Source: Plazaster borealis (taxonomy: Eukaryota > Echinodermata > Asteroidea > Forcipulatida > Labidiasteridae). Taken from it: DNA of 64,000 nucleotides. A model generated the notes under the pieces. That model saw only the letters and a program-made list of their open reading frames with translations. It did no database searches and was not told the DNA's origin. The DNA lies in assembly GCA_021014325.1 (NCBI GenBank), contig CM037463.1:1-64000 (forward strand), given 5' to 3'. Position numbers and translations under genes: made by a program. Positions 49,594 through 62,800 of the stretch are shown in pieces; the first letter of the stretch is position 1, and each line of letters opens with the position of its first letter.

Positions 49594-50079
49594 CATGGGC
49601 GTCATATAGGGGGGGGACAGGGGGACATGTCCCCCCCCCCCCCAAGTTTTCAAGGGTGGGGGACACAATATCAAATGTCTCCCCCATGTTTTTCGCCCAT
49701 GCCGTTATTACATTAGTGTAAAAGCCGGACAAGTGGACTAAAACGCATGCTATATCTCCTGCTACTTTGAATCTCAGCGTGATTGGAGACGAACATTTTT
49801 CAAAGTGCTCAGATCGACCTTAGATTAATGCTGTAATTTGTACGCCGACCCTCCCACTCTTTACACGCCGAGCGCTCTAACGTAATTTTGCCATTTCCTG
49901 GATGTACTTGAACGATGAATATCAGCACAAAGCAATGGGCGTATACACTGCCCTGGACATTGCAAGCAGTCTACTCCATGATAAATTTTTATATTCAGCC
50001 ACCTGCTATAGGATGATTACACAGCCTACACCGTGTCTCTTACAACAAGACCGGATTGATATTTTCAGCAAGACGCTTG

Positions 50080-50135
50080 TTTGTTTGTTTGTTTGTTTGT
50101 TTGTTTGATTGTTTATTTATTTATTATTTTTTTTG
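50080..50135. repeat. TTTG/TTTA microsatellite
   Basis: Consecutive GTTT units grade into TTTA units, inside the outer hAT-like element. Confidence 0.9.
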
Positions 50136-50709
50136 TGCTATGTTTTTGTCTGGTTTTTGGGGGTTGTTTTTTTCCTTTTATTGCCTTGTGTTGTATTTGT
50201 TGTTCTTGTGTTATTGAGGTCGAATAATTAACAACAATAATAGCAATATTATTCCAAACACATGCCAGGATCACAACTCATTAATTTTTTTTCTGAGTTT
50301 GCTTAAAAGTTTGTTAGTAAAAGATTTGTATTTGTTCTGATAGAGTATTTTAAAGTAGAAACATCCTGTATAACTTAGATATTCTATAAATCGGCCCATT
50401 GTTTTAAGCTGAAGCAGTTGTCCTGAAAATTTGATACATTTTTTATCTTTGAAATATGGCATAGGCCCTACAAGAAATATTCATCAAATTTTAATCAACA
50501 TCCTTTCTTTTTCTTTCCATCGCTTACTGTATTGTTACGCACAAAGGTGGAAATGTATGTTACTGGAGGTGGCCTTAAAAAAAGGATGATAAAACTTTCT
50601 ATCTGAAAATCAAAAGATGACAAAAGTGAAATAACCTATCATAAACAACCATGGACTTTACAAGTTTCCTGAACCGAAGCAAAATTGTTAATTTTACAAT
50701 CCATGAGAG

Positions 50710-51777
50710 CAGGGGCGGATACAGGGGGGGCGTGGGCGTCAGCCCCCCCCCAAAAAAAAACTTTTCTATTTTCTTTTTTAGTACTGCCTGTTTAAAAATT
50801 AGCCACAAGTGTGTGTGGTGTAAAATTCCCCCCAGAGGCAGGATGGATTTCTTTGTCATACTATACCATTCACATTTTTTCTTTCTGCCAAAATGAATCT
50901 TTCATGATATGTCACTTGTAATTGTTTAGATTTGCAACAGTAACGTAACATTCGAAACCTGATGTTCCAATTTGTCCGGGATAATACGACAGTTAGCTTG
51001 AATTTGAAAAAACGATCTTACCCACTAGTGAATATGTGAATATGCATGAAACCAGATAGTGCAGCGACCAGATCCAAACGTGAGATTTGTGGTATTACAA
51101 TTTGCTTTGAGTAAAATTAGAAGATTGATATGGATCCAAAGATGCTTATAAAAAGTGTGTCTATTGCTCTGTTTTAGGCAAACAGAGGCTTGATTTTTCA
51201 CCCCTCAAAAGGCCAAAAGCTCAGAGCTTCCGCCAGGGGCTTCGCCCCCTGGACCCCCATCGGGGCTTCACCCCTAGACCCCACCATTAATGTTACAGTA
51301 ACATTTTCCAGTAAATTTAGAAGAGTGAAATGGATCAGAAGTGCTTAAAAAGTGTTTCTATTTCTCTGTTTTTTGTTAATTATATTGAAAATTGCACTAT
51401 CATATCGTTTGTCTCACCATGGAGGAAGGATCCTCCTCACCCAACACTTTTTTGTCCCTGAATAAATATTAATTGAAGTCTGCCTTTTTATTTTATAACT
51501 CAGGATGGCTGATTCAATGACTCCCAACTCGAAAATGATGATTAAATAATGATCTTGCAAAAACAAAATTGGTTTAAGTGGTCAGATCCTGCATGAGATC
51601 GCACCACAGAACATCTAGAATTCTAACTGTTTCGGAGCATGTAGGCGGGCCCCTGAACCCATGCCGTTAGGGCTTCGAGTTACGCGTTCTCAGGCGCCAC
51701 AAATTGCATTCACCCTTAATTTTGCTGCTTGGAACATTTTCACGCCCCCCGTTCGGAAAATCCTGGATCCGCCCCTG
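50710..51777. mobile_element. hAT-like non-autonomous element nested in the outer copy
   Basis: The inverted ends are CAGGGGCGGATACAGG (left) and CAGGGGCGGATCCAGG (right), flanked by the direct repeat GAGAG (50705-50709, 51778-51782). No coding capacity is seen. It carries the same GGGGCTTCGCCCCCTGGACC-type hairpins (51225-51285) as the outer element, so the two belong to related families. The 5-bp repeat is shorter than the 8 bp expected for hAT. Confidence 0.65.
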
Positions 51778-53076
51778 GAGAGTTTAGTTTTTTTTGTTCT
51801 AAATAGGACACCATCAAAATGAAAATGAGTAAACAAATTTGGCATGTCCTCTGCGTGTAGCACGAGTTACCGATGTTCGCCGCTGTCCCATGCATACACA
51901 CAAGTAAAAAAAAAAAAAAAAAAAGTCAAAATACTATGAGGATCTAGCCTTGAATGATGGTTGTTTAATACCTGGAGCATATAGTATGTAAAAAGACACA
52001 TTGAATTGTAGCACGAGTCACAGTGGCATTGCCCATAAGAATAATAGGCCTTTATCATGTATGTTGGTCTTTTATTTAAGTGTCGCTTGTTCTATCTCTC
52101 TCTGAACCAAGTCCAAGTTTGATATGTAAATAATTATAGCAAGGAGAGCTTTTCTAGGTCGTTCAAACATGCTAAAGCCCAACAGCTTCAGGGGGCTCCG
52201 CCCCCTGAACCCCCGCCAAGGGCTTCGCCCCTGGACTCCCACCAGGGGCCCTTGAGCGGGCCCCTGGACCCCACGCCGTAAATGATCCTGATGTCCCCCC
52301 CCCCCCACATTTCAAGACGGATTGACGCCCCTGTCGGGCAGTATTATATGGTATTACGTACGAAGATGAATGAAAACGGAAAACAATCGAAACAAAATTC
52401 CCAAGTCACACAATCATGCACCTGTTAATTGTCGATCACGGTAAATCGAGGACTTCTCTTATTCTCCCATTACGATTTTAATTTTTTTTTTGCGACGTAA
52501 TTTCTGAGAACTTCAAGCCACCCTGATGCCCGCCTACCCTGATAAGTGGGCTACTTGTTATTTCCTTTACTTCAGATATTCCTCTGTGGGGTAGTATGTT
52601 TTTTCTTTGACCATACTTGTAGGGTAGCATTGTTCCCATAGGCGTAATGGGACTTTTTGATTAAGGGGACAGAGGGTTGGTTTGCCTGAAAGTTTACACA
52701 GATAAAAACACACAAACCAAGTTCTTATAACGGGTAAAAAGTCCTTTATGCTTTCTCTCTCTGTGCTTTTTTTTCCTTGCTTGCCCACATTTTCCCTACT
52801 GTTTTCCCAGAGCAACCCTCATAACTACTTGAACAATTGAGGCTTTGCAAGGTTTTTGATCGATCATAGGTTTCAAGAAGCAATGAAAGAACCAACACAG
52901 TTCTTATAAGACCAGTTCTGATGACGGCTCCAGTTAAGAACCTTTCATATAATTCATTCCAAGAGTGAACCTTACATGGCATCTAAAACCTCAACTTGGA
53001 TTTTTTTTTTCAAAACTGAAGCAAATACATAACCCACAACTCTTGTCAAGAACTTAAAATCGTTTTCAAAATTTCA

Positions 53077-53082
53077 TTTATT
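53077..53082 (-). promoter_or_regulatory. Candidate polyadenylation signal of the cysteine-rich gene
   Basis: AATAAA on the - strand about 680 bp past the stop codon at 53761. Plausible position, no cleavage-site evidence. Confidence 0.35.
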
Positions 53083-53760
53083 CAACAAATTTAAATCAAT
53101 AAAAATGTATTTTGTACAAACATATAAAAACACAACTACAAGATAAAAAATAGCAGGAAAACACTACACTTCAGTATATATTCCAGTGAATGAAAAGGTT
53201 AAAATAAACTTTCAGAATGATACACAGTATTTTTAAACAATTTTATCTTCTTGAATTGTTTTTTAAAATGCAGGAGGTCATGTTAAGTAGGCAGCAGAAT
53301 TTCAAAGAAATTCATAAAAAGCTCAGCTGAACAAAATAAAACCCAATAAAAATAGAGCTGATGTTGATTCCTTTTTCAATCATTTCCCTAAATCCAATTG
53401 TAATATCTCTGATAGAGTGAATCTGACTGCTGTGCAAGTGTAAAACTAGGGATAAGGTTGTCAAGTATCTTGATCTAGCTACTAGGACATGTGCGATATA
53501 TATGAGTCCTGTATTATAATTGTGAAACAGAACTAAGAGTTGTATAGCAGCATTAACACAGCAAATCTGTCCCTATGCAAACACACTTTGTAAATCTAAA
53601 CCTATACTTCCAGCTGCAATGTAATTTTCTTTTAGTCTCTTATTAGCGACTGTCTCGTTGAGTTGTTCTAGCATTTTTTTTGTTGCTATTAAGAATAATC
53701 TTTCCTTTTTCTATTCAACCTTAAATTCTCAATTATTCACGGTTTGTGTTAAACATGCTT

Positions 53761-53844
53761 TCAACGTGTGCACATCACTGCTCCGTCACGACGACACTGG
53801 CACCGGTCTTTGTGTCGGACTCCGATCTCAAAAGAGTCACCAAG
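53761..53844 (-). CDS. Terminal exon: short VWC-like end
   Basis: An 84-bp exon whose acceptor TTTTAAACAG precedes 53844. In phase 0 it reads LGDSFEIGVRHKDRCQCRRD, then GAVMCTR and a TGA at 53763-53761. TIL domains are often followed by such a C.C...G.V.C segment, which supports the join. The exon is short, so confidence is moderate. Confidence 0.65.
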   Translation of the reverse strand, partial: LGDSFEIGVRHKDRCQCRRDGAVMCTR

Positions 53845-56800
53845 CTGTTTAAAATCAAAGAAATGGATCTAATTATCAAGTGGTGTTTGAAGCTTTGCAT
53901 GGTGTGAAAGTAAGAAGTAACTATAAATAGTAGTAAACTTGCGGGTACAACCATGTGTAAAATCTCTTTTGGGAGGAGTGTTGGCTCTGAAAAGAACCGG
54001 TTGGATCTCGACGTTTCGAAAACTATACTCTGCTCGTCTTCCAAGACAACAAAAGGCTAACACGAGTCGGCATTTGTCACATAGCCAATATTTGTTGAAT
54101 GGCCACTAATTTGATATAGCGCCACCATGAATGTGACAAGGACTTTACGTTTCAGGTTAAATGTGGGTTATACACAGTCTTCTTGGACTTTGAACCTTTG
54201 CAATGGAGCAGAACAGCCAGCTGCGTACTTGTGCGAATTAATACTAACGGAATGTTCAACTTATATTTTGAACCGGAATTCAATTTCAAATGGGGTCACT
54301 CTTTGTGTAGCATTTGTTGGGTTTAAAAAGACCTGTCCGATGATGTAAAGATTGTACAAATCCATTGTGTTGTTCTTGAGTTATGAATTTTTCAAAAGTC
54401 TGACATTTGATTGTTAGCGAGGTTTGTACGGAAGGCTGGTTTAGAGACTAACAAAGCGTAATGTCAAAATCAGGTTGCGCGAACCTTGAACAGAGACTAG
54501 ACTACAAGCATGTTTGAAGGACTTTGAACCTTGCGGTTGATTCAATGGAGCGGGCAGCCGCTCACCGTCTAACTGGTTTAGATCGCGTATTGTATGTGTT
54601 TTCAATGCAGTTTTTCCCGCGGTTTGACAACGGGTCAATGTATACCCGATTTCAACCATAAGTGAAGGTCAAAAGGTAACATCTCTGTGGACAAGTTTGA
54701 AAAGTCTCAAGAATCTACAACATGATGTAGAAATTGTGAGTAATGTGTATGTAAAAAGTATGAGGTCTTCTTAAAGTATGAATTGAGAAGTTTTCAACTT
54801 CCGGTTTGAACAGGAAGACAAGATCAAACAGTATAAGACTCTGTGTAGTATTTGCTACATTTCCTAGACCTCTCCGATGATGTATAGATTGTTATTATAG
54901 CTTATGTACTTCTTGGGTTATGAATTTTTTAATTATTAAACTTTGATTTACTGTATTTTAACACCTGATGACTTCATCATGAGGTCACAACTACTTGATG
55001 GAGGTTTTATCAAGGTCCTAACATGGTGTAAATTTGAAGTTGATCTGATAAACAGAAGTTACATTTTTTGCCGGGAGTTGTTCAGGTGTAAGGCCAGAAC
55101 ACCTAATTACTCTAAACCTAACCCAACTCACCCCAACCCACCCTATTAAACCCGACCCAAACCCACCCAATCTAGTAACCAAATCCATTACCACCAAAAC
55201 CAAACCAACCCACAGACAACCCAACCCAACCCAAACCATCCAAACCCAACCAATCCAAACCCAACCCAATCTAAACCCAAACCCACCAAACCTAGTAACC
55301 GAATCAATCCCCATCAAATATAACCATAGAGAAAGGATCTATGATACAACCCATCCAAATCCAACACAGCCAGACCCAACCCATCCATTCAACCCTACCC
55401 AACCTGACCCAAACCCTTCCTAATAAATGAAATGCATTCCCACGAAACCCAACCCAACCCAAGCCAACCCAACCCAACCCATCCCACCGAATCTAGAAAC
55501 CAAATCCATTCCAATCAAAACCAAACTGACCCAACCCATCCAGACACAACCAAACCATACCCAACACCATCCAACCTAACAAAATTTAAATCCATTCCCA
55601 TCTAACCAAACCCAACCCACCCAACCCAAACCCACCCAAAAAAATTAACCAAATCCATTACTCCCAAACCCATACCTACCCAGCCTAATACTCAACACAA
55701 CCCCTTGTCTCCTCACCTGATAGTACTCCTTCTGCCCATTGCCATCAGCGTCATACAGGCATCCACACTGTTGTTGTTTGACGCACATCCCATCCGAATC
55801 CAGCACAGACCTTGGTGGACAGAAGCAGCCTTGAATGCAAATGGCTGGACAACCAATCAGTTCATCACTACGGACATTCTCACAGGTCATAGGGCAAGCT
55901 GTGCCACATTCCTGGTAGATCTTTCCATCTTTACACTCTACATCTGAGAATATAAAAAGAGTAACAAATAATCTTCATTTAGTATAGACCTTATGCATAT
56001 GACGTCATTTGCCCTCCGTAGAGGTCAAAAGAAGATTGCTAATTGGCCCATCCTAGGTGCCTCGCACGTAATTAGATGTGCGTTTCCATTGCTTCATCAT
56101 CATTTTACCTCTACGACAGTGACATGATCACATCAATGCATAAGGTACACACTGAAAATAAGATCACTGTTTTTAAAACTGAAATGGTAAAGATACAAAT
56201 ATTTAAACAAATATTTTGTTATAAAAAACAAAATACAAATTAGACCTTGAAGAACTACTTTCAAAAGAACATTATCAAGTTAATCAACTACTTTAATTAT
56301 TTAAAGAAAGGTGACATTGTGGAATACAAACAAAATGCCGAAAATAAGTTAAAAGATTTAAGTGAACGAAGACCAACAACGTTGACTCTTGTGGCTTAAT
56401 TAGAATTTAAGTTTAAAGTTTTCAATTGTGACTATCAATTTGAAAAACAGAAATAAATGCAACTCTTCAGTCAGTATTTTCGACAGCATTGCAAAGACTC
56501 CACAAACAAAACAACAGTTCAATTGATGTAATCATTGCATTATGGATAAAGGGTTAATGTAATTTAGTTTTGTTTGTGTTTTAAGCACTGAATACTTGGT
56601 GCTTTCTAAGGCCTGAAGAAAAAAAGCAAACCCAGGACTATTAGTATTATTGAGCAGGGCTGAATTTCATAGCACCACTTATCGCTAAATTCTGCAATTT
56701 ACAGTGCGCTGAAATGTGGAATTCTGTGGTAACCTGGGCCACTAAATTGGGCCCATTATGTCTTTACCAGAAACCTGCTGGAAATCAACCAACACTTGGT

Positions 56801-59800
56801 GACAGTGAATCTTATATCGAAGAATTAACAGCATTTTCCTGCTGTTGACTTACCAGGTGGTGGGTTACACCGACAGACCTCACAGCCATTCTCATTTTCT
56901 GCGAATCCGTACGTGCAATACATCTTGCACGTCACAGGCTCACAAATTTCTGGAATTGAAAAAAGGTCAAACAGCTTTTTTGAATTAAAGTGATTCATAA
57001 ATTGTTTACAAAATCTTCAATCATGTGCGCCAAAACACACCTTTACAGAGATTGAATTTTCAAGTCCAAGGCTCCAGTGCAGGATCCAGTTTTACCACGC
57101 ATCACCGAGCTCCATTTCCCGCCTCTACTTCCCGCCTTCGTGCATCACCAAGCTAGTCCCCATCCACAGTACTTAAGCAGCATGCAGCATCAGAGTCCAG
57201 CTTTCTCCAGAAGACGATCAGAGCATACTGATCGAAACGTCGAGTTGAAACCAACGGTTCTTTTCAGAACCACCCCCAACTCACATAGAGAGATTATTAC
57301 ATGTACATGGTGTCACCGCAAACCTTTCCATATAAGATAATCTCCACTAGACAAAGGTCTTGAAGCTCAAAAATGATACTAAACCATAATTATTTCATTT
57401 CAAAAAATCATTCCTTTCTCGTATCGAACTAGGTTTCCGTTGTTTAATGAGCATTGTACGTAATGGTCTAATGAGTCGAATTTCAATTGAAATGTTCTAT
57501 TGGATCATTTTGCAGTGAAGCCTTGTTTGGAAACTTAAACTACCAAAACAAGAGGTGAAGACAAGTTATACTCGGATTATTTTAATAAACAAGACAATCT
57601 TGCCTAAGATGCCTACCTCTGGATGGCTTATTACACTTGCACACCTCGCAACCATTCTCTGTCTGAAAGCCGTAGCGGCAGATTCTTCTGCATCTAACTG
57701 GTTTACATTGCTCTGCAAAACAGAAGAGGAAAACTATATAATATCCACAAGTAATGTGTTAATGTGCATGTAACAGTTACTCTAGACTGGTCCCCTGTCT
57801 TTATCCGTAAGGATAAAGACAGGCACTGTTCTTACGAACCCAATGGTTTCATTGGACAGACGTATACAAGCAATGAAGTACAACTACCAGACTAATACAA
57901 CATACATGTACATGTGTTTGTGTCGTACACACACAGTACTATGGCATACAAGGTCAAAGGTAAATCTGGCAGGAACCAGTAGTTTCTAAAGGCTGGTATC
58001 TGGTATTTTCATGCGCCTCAAAGTTTGATGTCAGATGTTCAGGGTACCGGTACATGCTCTCCTGCACTTCCCCAAGCATTCATACAAGCATCTTGGGACA
58101 GCCGACCGGAACTACTTTCATTGTGTGCATCACGTCCGAAAATTTTCTTGGATTCACAAAGAAAAATTGTAAAATAATTACTCATGGTAAAACTGCATTG
58201 TTAAATTATTTTACAAGCACACATTGATAAAAAAGTACTTAATGCTCACAAAGTCTCTGTTTCAGGGTGAAAATAAGTGTCAAACCTCTTGAAGTGTCCC
58301 GCTGAATAACAAAAAAAATGTTGGCCACTGAGAAAGTTTTTTGTCGTGACATCATGTACCTGGATCAGCCCCAAGTAACTCGCTCCACAAGCAGGTTACT
58401 TGGGTATGACCTGGGTGAGCCACAACAATATCGTCAAAGCTACTTGAACACACTGGGGTCAGACCTGGAAGAGAATTGAACACACCCTGTGCGTGTAATT
58501 CTGTATCCATAAACAGGATTTGGAAGCGCCCTCTTGTAATGCAAAAAACACATAGGTGCTGTCTTTGTATGTGTCCCAAAAAGGAATTACAGGGAGTGTG
58601 TGTGACATAATATGCTCTTAAACCAACCAACTTACAGAGTACTCAATGGGGACAATACAAATCAACAGAGGACATTTTATGAAAAGGGACAATAGAAGAA
58701 GAATAGAATTCTCCCACTTAATCATGACGCTAAGAGTGAATGTGCTTACCCTAGGAACAAAGGATAGGTATTTACAACCTAACTAAATAACCCTCGTTGA
58801 GGGTTCCAGCCCATTTCAAAAACATAATCCATTTTAAGTATGTCTGGCACATAGAATCAGTTGATTAGGAAGATTTTGTTTTCACGTCAAGGGAATAACC
58901 ACTTATAGCAGGAAGGGGTGCGGTAACAGGAAAGGGTGCTGGATAACCATTTAGCAGGAAGAGGTGCAAGGATAAAAACTTAGCGGGAAGGGATGCGGGG
59001 ATAACCACTTTGCGGAAAAGGGTGCGGGGATAACCACTTAGCGGGAAGGGGTGCGGGGAAAACCACCTAGTGGGAAGGGGTGCAGGGATAACCACCTAGC
59101 AGGAAGGGGTGCAGGGATAACCATTAAGCAGGAAGGGGTGCAGGGATAACCACTTAGCGGGAAGGGGTGCGGGGATAACCACTTAGGTGCAGGGATTACC
59201 ACTTAGCTGGAAGGGGTGCGGGGATAACAACTTAGCGGGAAGGGGTGCGGGGATAACCACCTAGCAGGAAGGGGTGCAGGGATAACCACTTAGCGGGGAA
59301 GGGGTGCGGGGATAACCACTTAGCGGGAAGGGGTGCAGGGATAACCACTTAGTGGGAAGGGGTGCGGGGATAACCACTTAGTGGGAAGGGGTGCGGGGAT
59401 AACCACTTAGTGGGAAGGGGTGCGGGGATAACCACTTAGGTGCAGGGATAACCACTTAGCTGGAAGGGGTACGGGGATAAAAACTTAGCGGGAAAGGTTG
59501 CGGTGATAACCACTTAGCGGGAAGGGGTTTGGAGATATCCACTTAGCAGGAAGAGTTGCGGGGATAACCACTTAGCAGGAAGGGGTGTGGGGATAACCAC
59601 TTAGTTGGAAAGGGTGTCGGATAACCACTTAGCAGGAAGGGATGCGGTGATAACCACGTAGCGGGAAAGGGTGCGGGTATAACCACTTAGTGGGAAGGGG
59701 TGCGGGATAACCATTTAGCGGGAAGGGGTGTGGGAATAACCACTTAGCAGAAAGGGGTGCAGGGATAACCATTAAGCAGGAAGGGGTGCAGGGATAACCA

Positions 59801-62800
59801 CTTAGCGGGAAGGGGTGCGAGGATAACCACTTAGCGGAAAGGGGTGTGGGGATAACCACTTAGTTGGAAAGGTTGTCGGATAACCACTTAGCAGGAAGGG
59901 ATGCGGTGATAACCACGTAGCGGGAAAGGGTGCGGGTATAACCACTTAGTGGGAAGGGGTGCGGGATAACCATTTAGCGGGAAGGGGTGTGGGAATAACC
60001 ACTTAGCAGAAAGGGGTGCAGGGATAACCATTAAGCAGGAAGGGGTGCAGGGATAACCACTTAGCGGGAAGGGGTGCGAGGATAACCACTTAGCGGAAAG
60101 GGGTGTGGGGATAACCACTTAGGTGCAGGGATAACCACTTAGCTGGAAGGGGTGCAGTGATAACCACTTACCACGAAGGTGCAGGGATAACTACTCGACG
60201 GGAAGGGGTGCGAGGATAACAACTTAGCAGGAAGATGTGCAGGGATAACCACTTAGCGGGAAGGGGTGTGGTGATAACCACTCACTGGGAAGGGGTACAG
60301 GATAACCACAGGATAACCACTTAGCTGGAAGGGGTGTGCAGACAACCACTTAGCGGGGTTGGGGTGCGGTGATAACCACTTAGCGGGAAGGGATGCGGGG
60401 ATAACCAATTAGCGGGGAGGGGACTTAGTCATTAGTCATTAGTGGCTTGATTGTCATGTGAACATGCATTGAAGCATAGGAGGCACATAGCGACACCCTT
60501 AGCAACAGCTGCAGCCGTACCTGTAGCTGCAAATTCGAACATGGCCTTTATATCTTGGGGGAGCAGGTTGGCCTAGTGGTTTCTTTCCCTGCCTTTCACC
60601 TTTGTGGACACTGGTTAATCTGATGCTGCATGCTACAAGACAATTATTAGTTGAATTCATGTACTTCTGCTGCAGCATTCATAGTGCAATTGCAAACCAC
60701 GAAGGAGTCCAGGATAGGCCAAGAAAAAGCCGAGTGTTTTCAAGAATTTAACGAGAGGATCTTTAGCTCTACTTACCTGGTCGTTTGCACTGGCAAATCT
60801 CACATCCTTGCTCATCTGTATCCAAGCCGTAAGGACAACGCATGCCACATACCATGGGGGCACAACCTAGAGGAAAATACAGTAATTTTGAGGTCATGAC
60901 AAAAGTTTCTGACCAAATACCAACACAGTGATTAAAGTTCATCTGATTATTACACACCCATAGAAAATGCATTGAACACTTTTTCTTCATACTCAATTAT
61001 GAAGTTTTGGACTTGCCTTTTACATGTTTTGCAAAGACTCATTCTTTTGGATGGTGGAGTAGGGGGATTTAAGTGAAATTACACACAAGTTTTTGCAAGT
61101 TTTGGAGCTGGAAGTAGCAAAAAACAACCTGAGTGTTTGACCAGTGTGTGTGGTATTGACTTACCAATATTAGAGTTTTAGATAAAGGGATGTTTGTCTG
61201 AAATAGATGCTACAACCTCGGCCAAAATGTTTGGGCCACCCAACAATAAACCTACCCTCCCCCATCTCCCACTCAATATTGTTATCATTTTAGATTGACT
61301 TGTCTAGAATTTGTTTCCCATTTTAAGATTGGATTAATAGGCTTTCGAGTCACAGTGGATTGGTTCACTTTTATTTATCCTGGCCATTTTAGAATGAGTT
61401 TTTCTTGTCATCTAATTCAAATAGTTGTTCCTGCCTTTCTGTTACTGTTCCATCATTAGTACTGGAACAGTAACAAATATTACTTTCTTGTTTTGTTGCT
61501 TGTTAGTTGAAATCTTGGCTGAATAAATCATCCTAATGGGGATAATAATCATCATAACCACCCCGGCTGGAGCAAATGAGAGTCAACATAGATCGAGGGC
61601 CAGGTGGCCCAACGACTTATGATTAGGGTTGTAGAGCTAATGTTATTAAGTTACACCACTGTGTGTTGAGCACTGTACATGTTTACTCAAAAGTTTCCCC
61701 TAGTCCTGTGACAACAAAATCCACAGGCATATTACTCAGGTGGGATTCAAACCCATGACCTTTGTCATTCTAGAGCACATGTCTTACCACTAGATGCTAG
61801 AGCTTTTTGTTGCTAGAGCACAGATTCTCAGTCAGGTGCAGGTGCAGTCACTACCAATACAATCATTAGAGCATTGACCATGGGTCTCATATGTCCAGAG
61901 ACCTTTCTTTTGTTCACAAACATTGACCATCATGTTGTATGGACGGCCATACATATCACAAAATGTTTAACTGGGGTTGGCAATTATTTTGGTTTTTTTA
62001 AATAAAACATTTAAACCCTTTTTGAAGGAAGAACGTGCACTTTTGTTTTGGGTCTGCACAGTTGATCAGTAATAGTGGTAATGTTGTAACAATTGTATTA
62101 AATGTAAATTATTGTATTCTTTTAGCAGTGAAGGCTCCCCTAGTTTTGCCAACCAATGTTGTGATGTCTGTGATTTGCAAAAAAAACCTCTTTAAACCCA
62201 ATTCACCTGACGTCGTCATCACAACAATCTTGGTTGTGCCATTTTGGGAGCCAATACCTCAATTTTAGTGCAAATCAAATTTTAGTCTTCACTGCGTTTA
62301 CACGCTTACCTGTTGACTCCCAAAACGGCGAGCATGACAGTCGCCTCGTGTTATGTGCGTGCAATGGGTCAATACCAATTTTGTTCAGTCTGTAATCACT
62401 TAAATTTTGTTTCAACTTTCTTCTGTGTATGGAACAAAATGTTGATGAAAAGGTGACTTTTTGGGGTCGATATATGTATAAAGCAGACTTACGAGGTAAT
62501 TCCATTGTTCTCTACAATGTAGGCATGCTCAGAAATACGTACTCAACGATAATTTACCTAGAAAGTCTGCTGCCACCTAGCATCTCAACACCTCCCATTG
62601 AAAGTGACTGGAAAATTGCCACTCGTCGCTAGTTCTTACCTTGCCTACAGCTATGGCCGCATCCATTAAAGCAACACAGCCCTCCATCACCACACTCGCT
62701 ATCAGATGAACAATCCTCCACACAGACACCACCTCCACTGGCTTCCGGGCATGTTAATTCTTAAAAGGGAAGAGAAAAGGTGTGGCAGATGAGAAGAAGT

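Larger units (their letters stand above)
49594..52333. mobile_element. hAT-like non-autonomous element, outer copy
   Basis: The ends are CATGGGCGTCA (49594) and, inverted, CAGGGGCGTCA (52333). An exact 8-bp direct repeat TCGGGCAG flanks them at 49586-49593 and 52334-52341, the hAT-typical length. No transposase is recognised. C/G runs lie just inside both ends. A hairpin-rich tract (CAGGGGGCTCCGCCCCCTG and similar) lies at 52185-52275. It hosts the inner element at 50710-51777 and a TTTG array (50080-50108). Confidence 0.7.

Noticed and set aside
53990..54064. Active hammerhead ribozyme
   Set aside because: The GA-stem-GAAA layout is suggestive but the essential C and U of the CUGA core are not present in either clear copy.
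60560..60640. Third tRNA-like SINE (TGGCCTAGTGG A-box-like string)
   Set aside because: No B box or family tail can be found after it; too degraded or coincidental.
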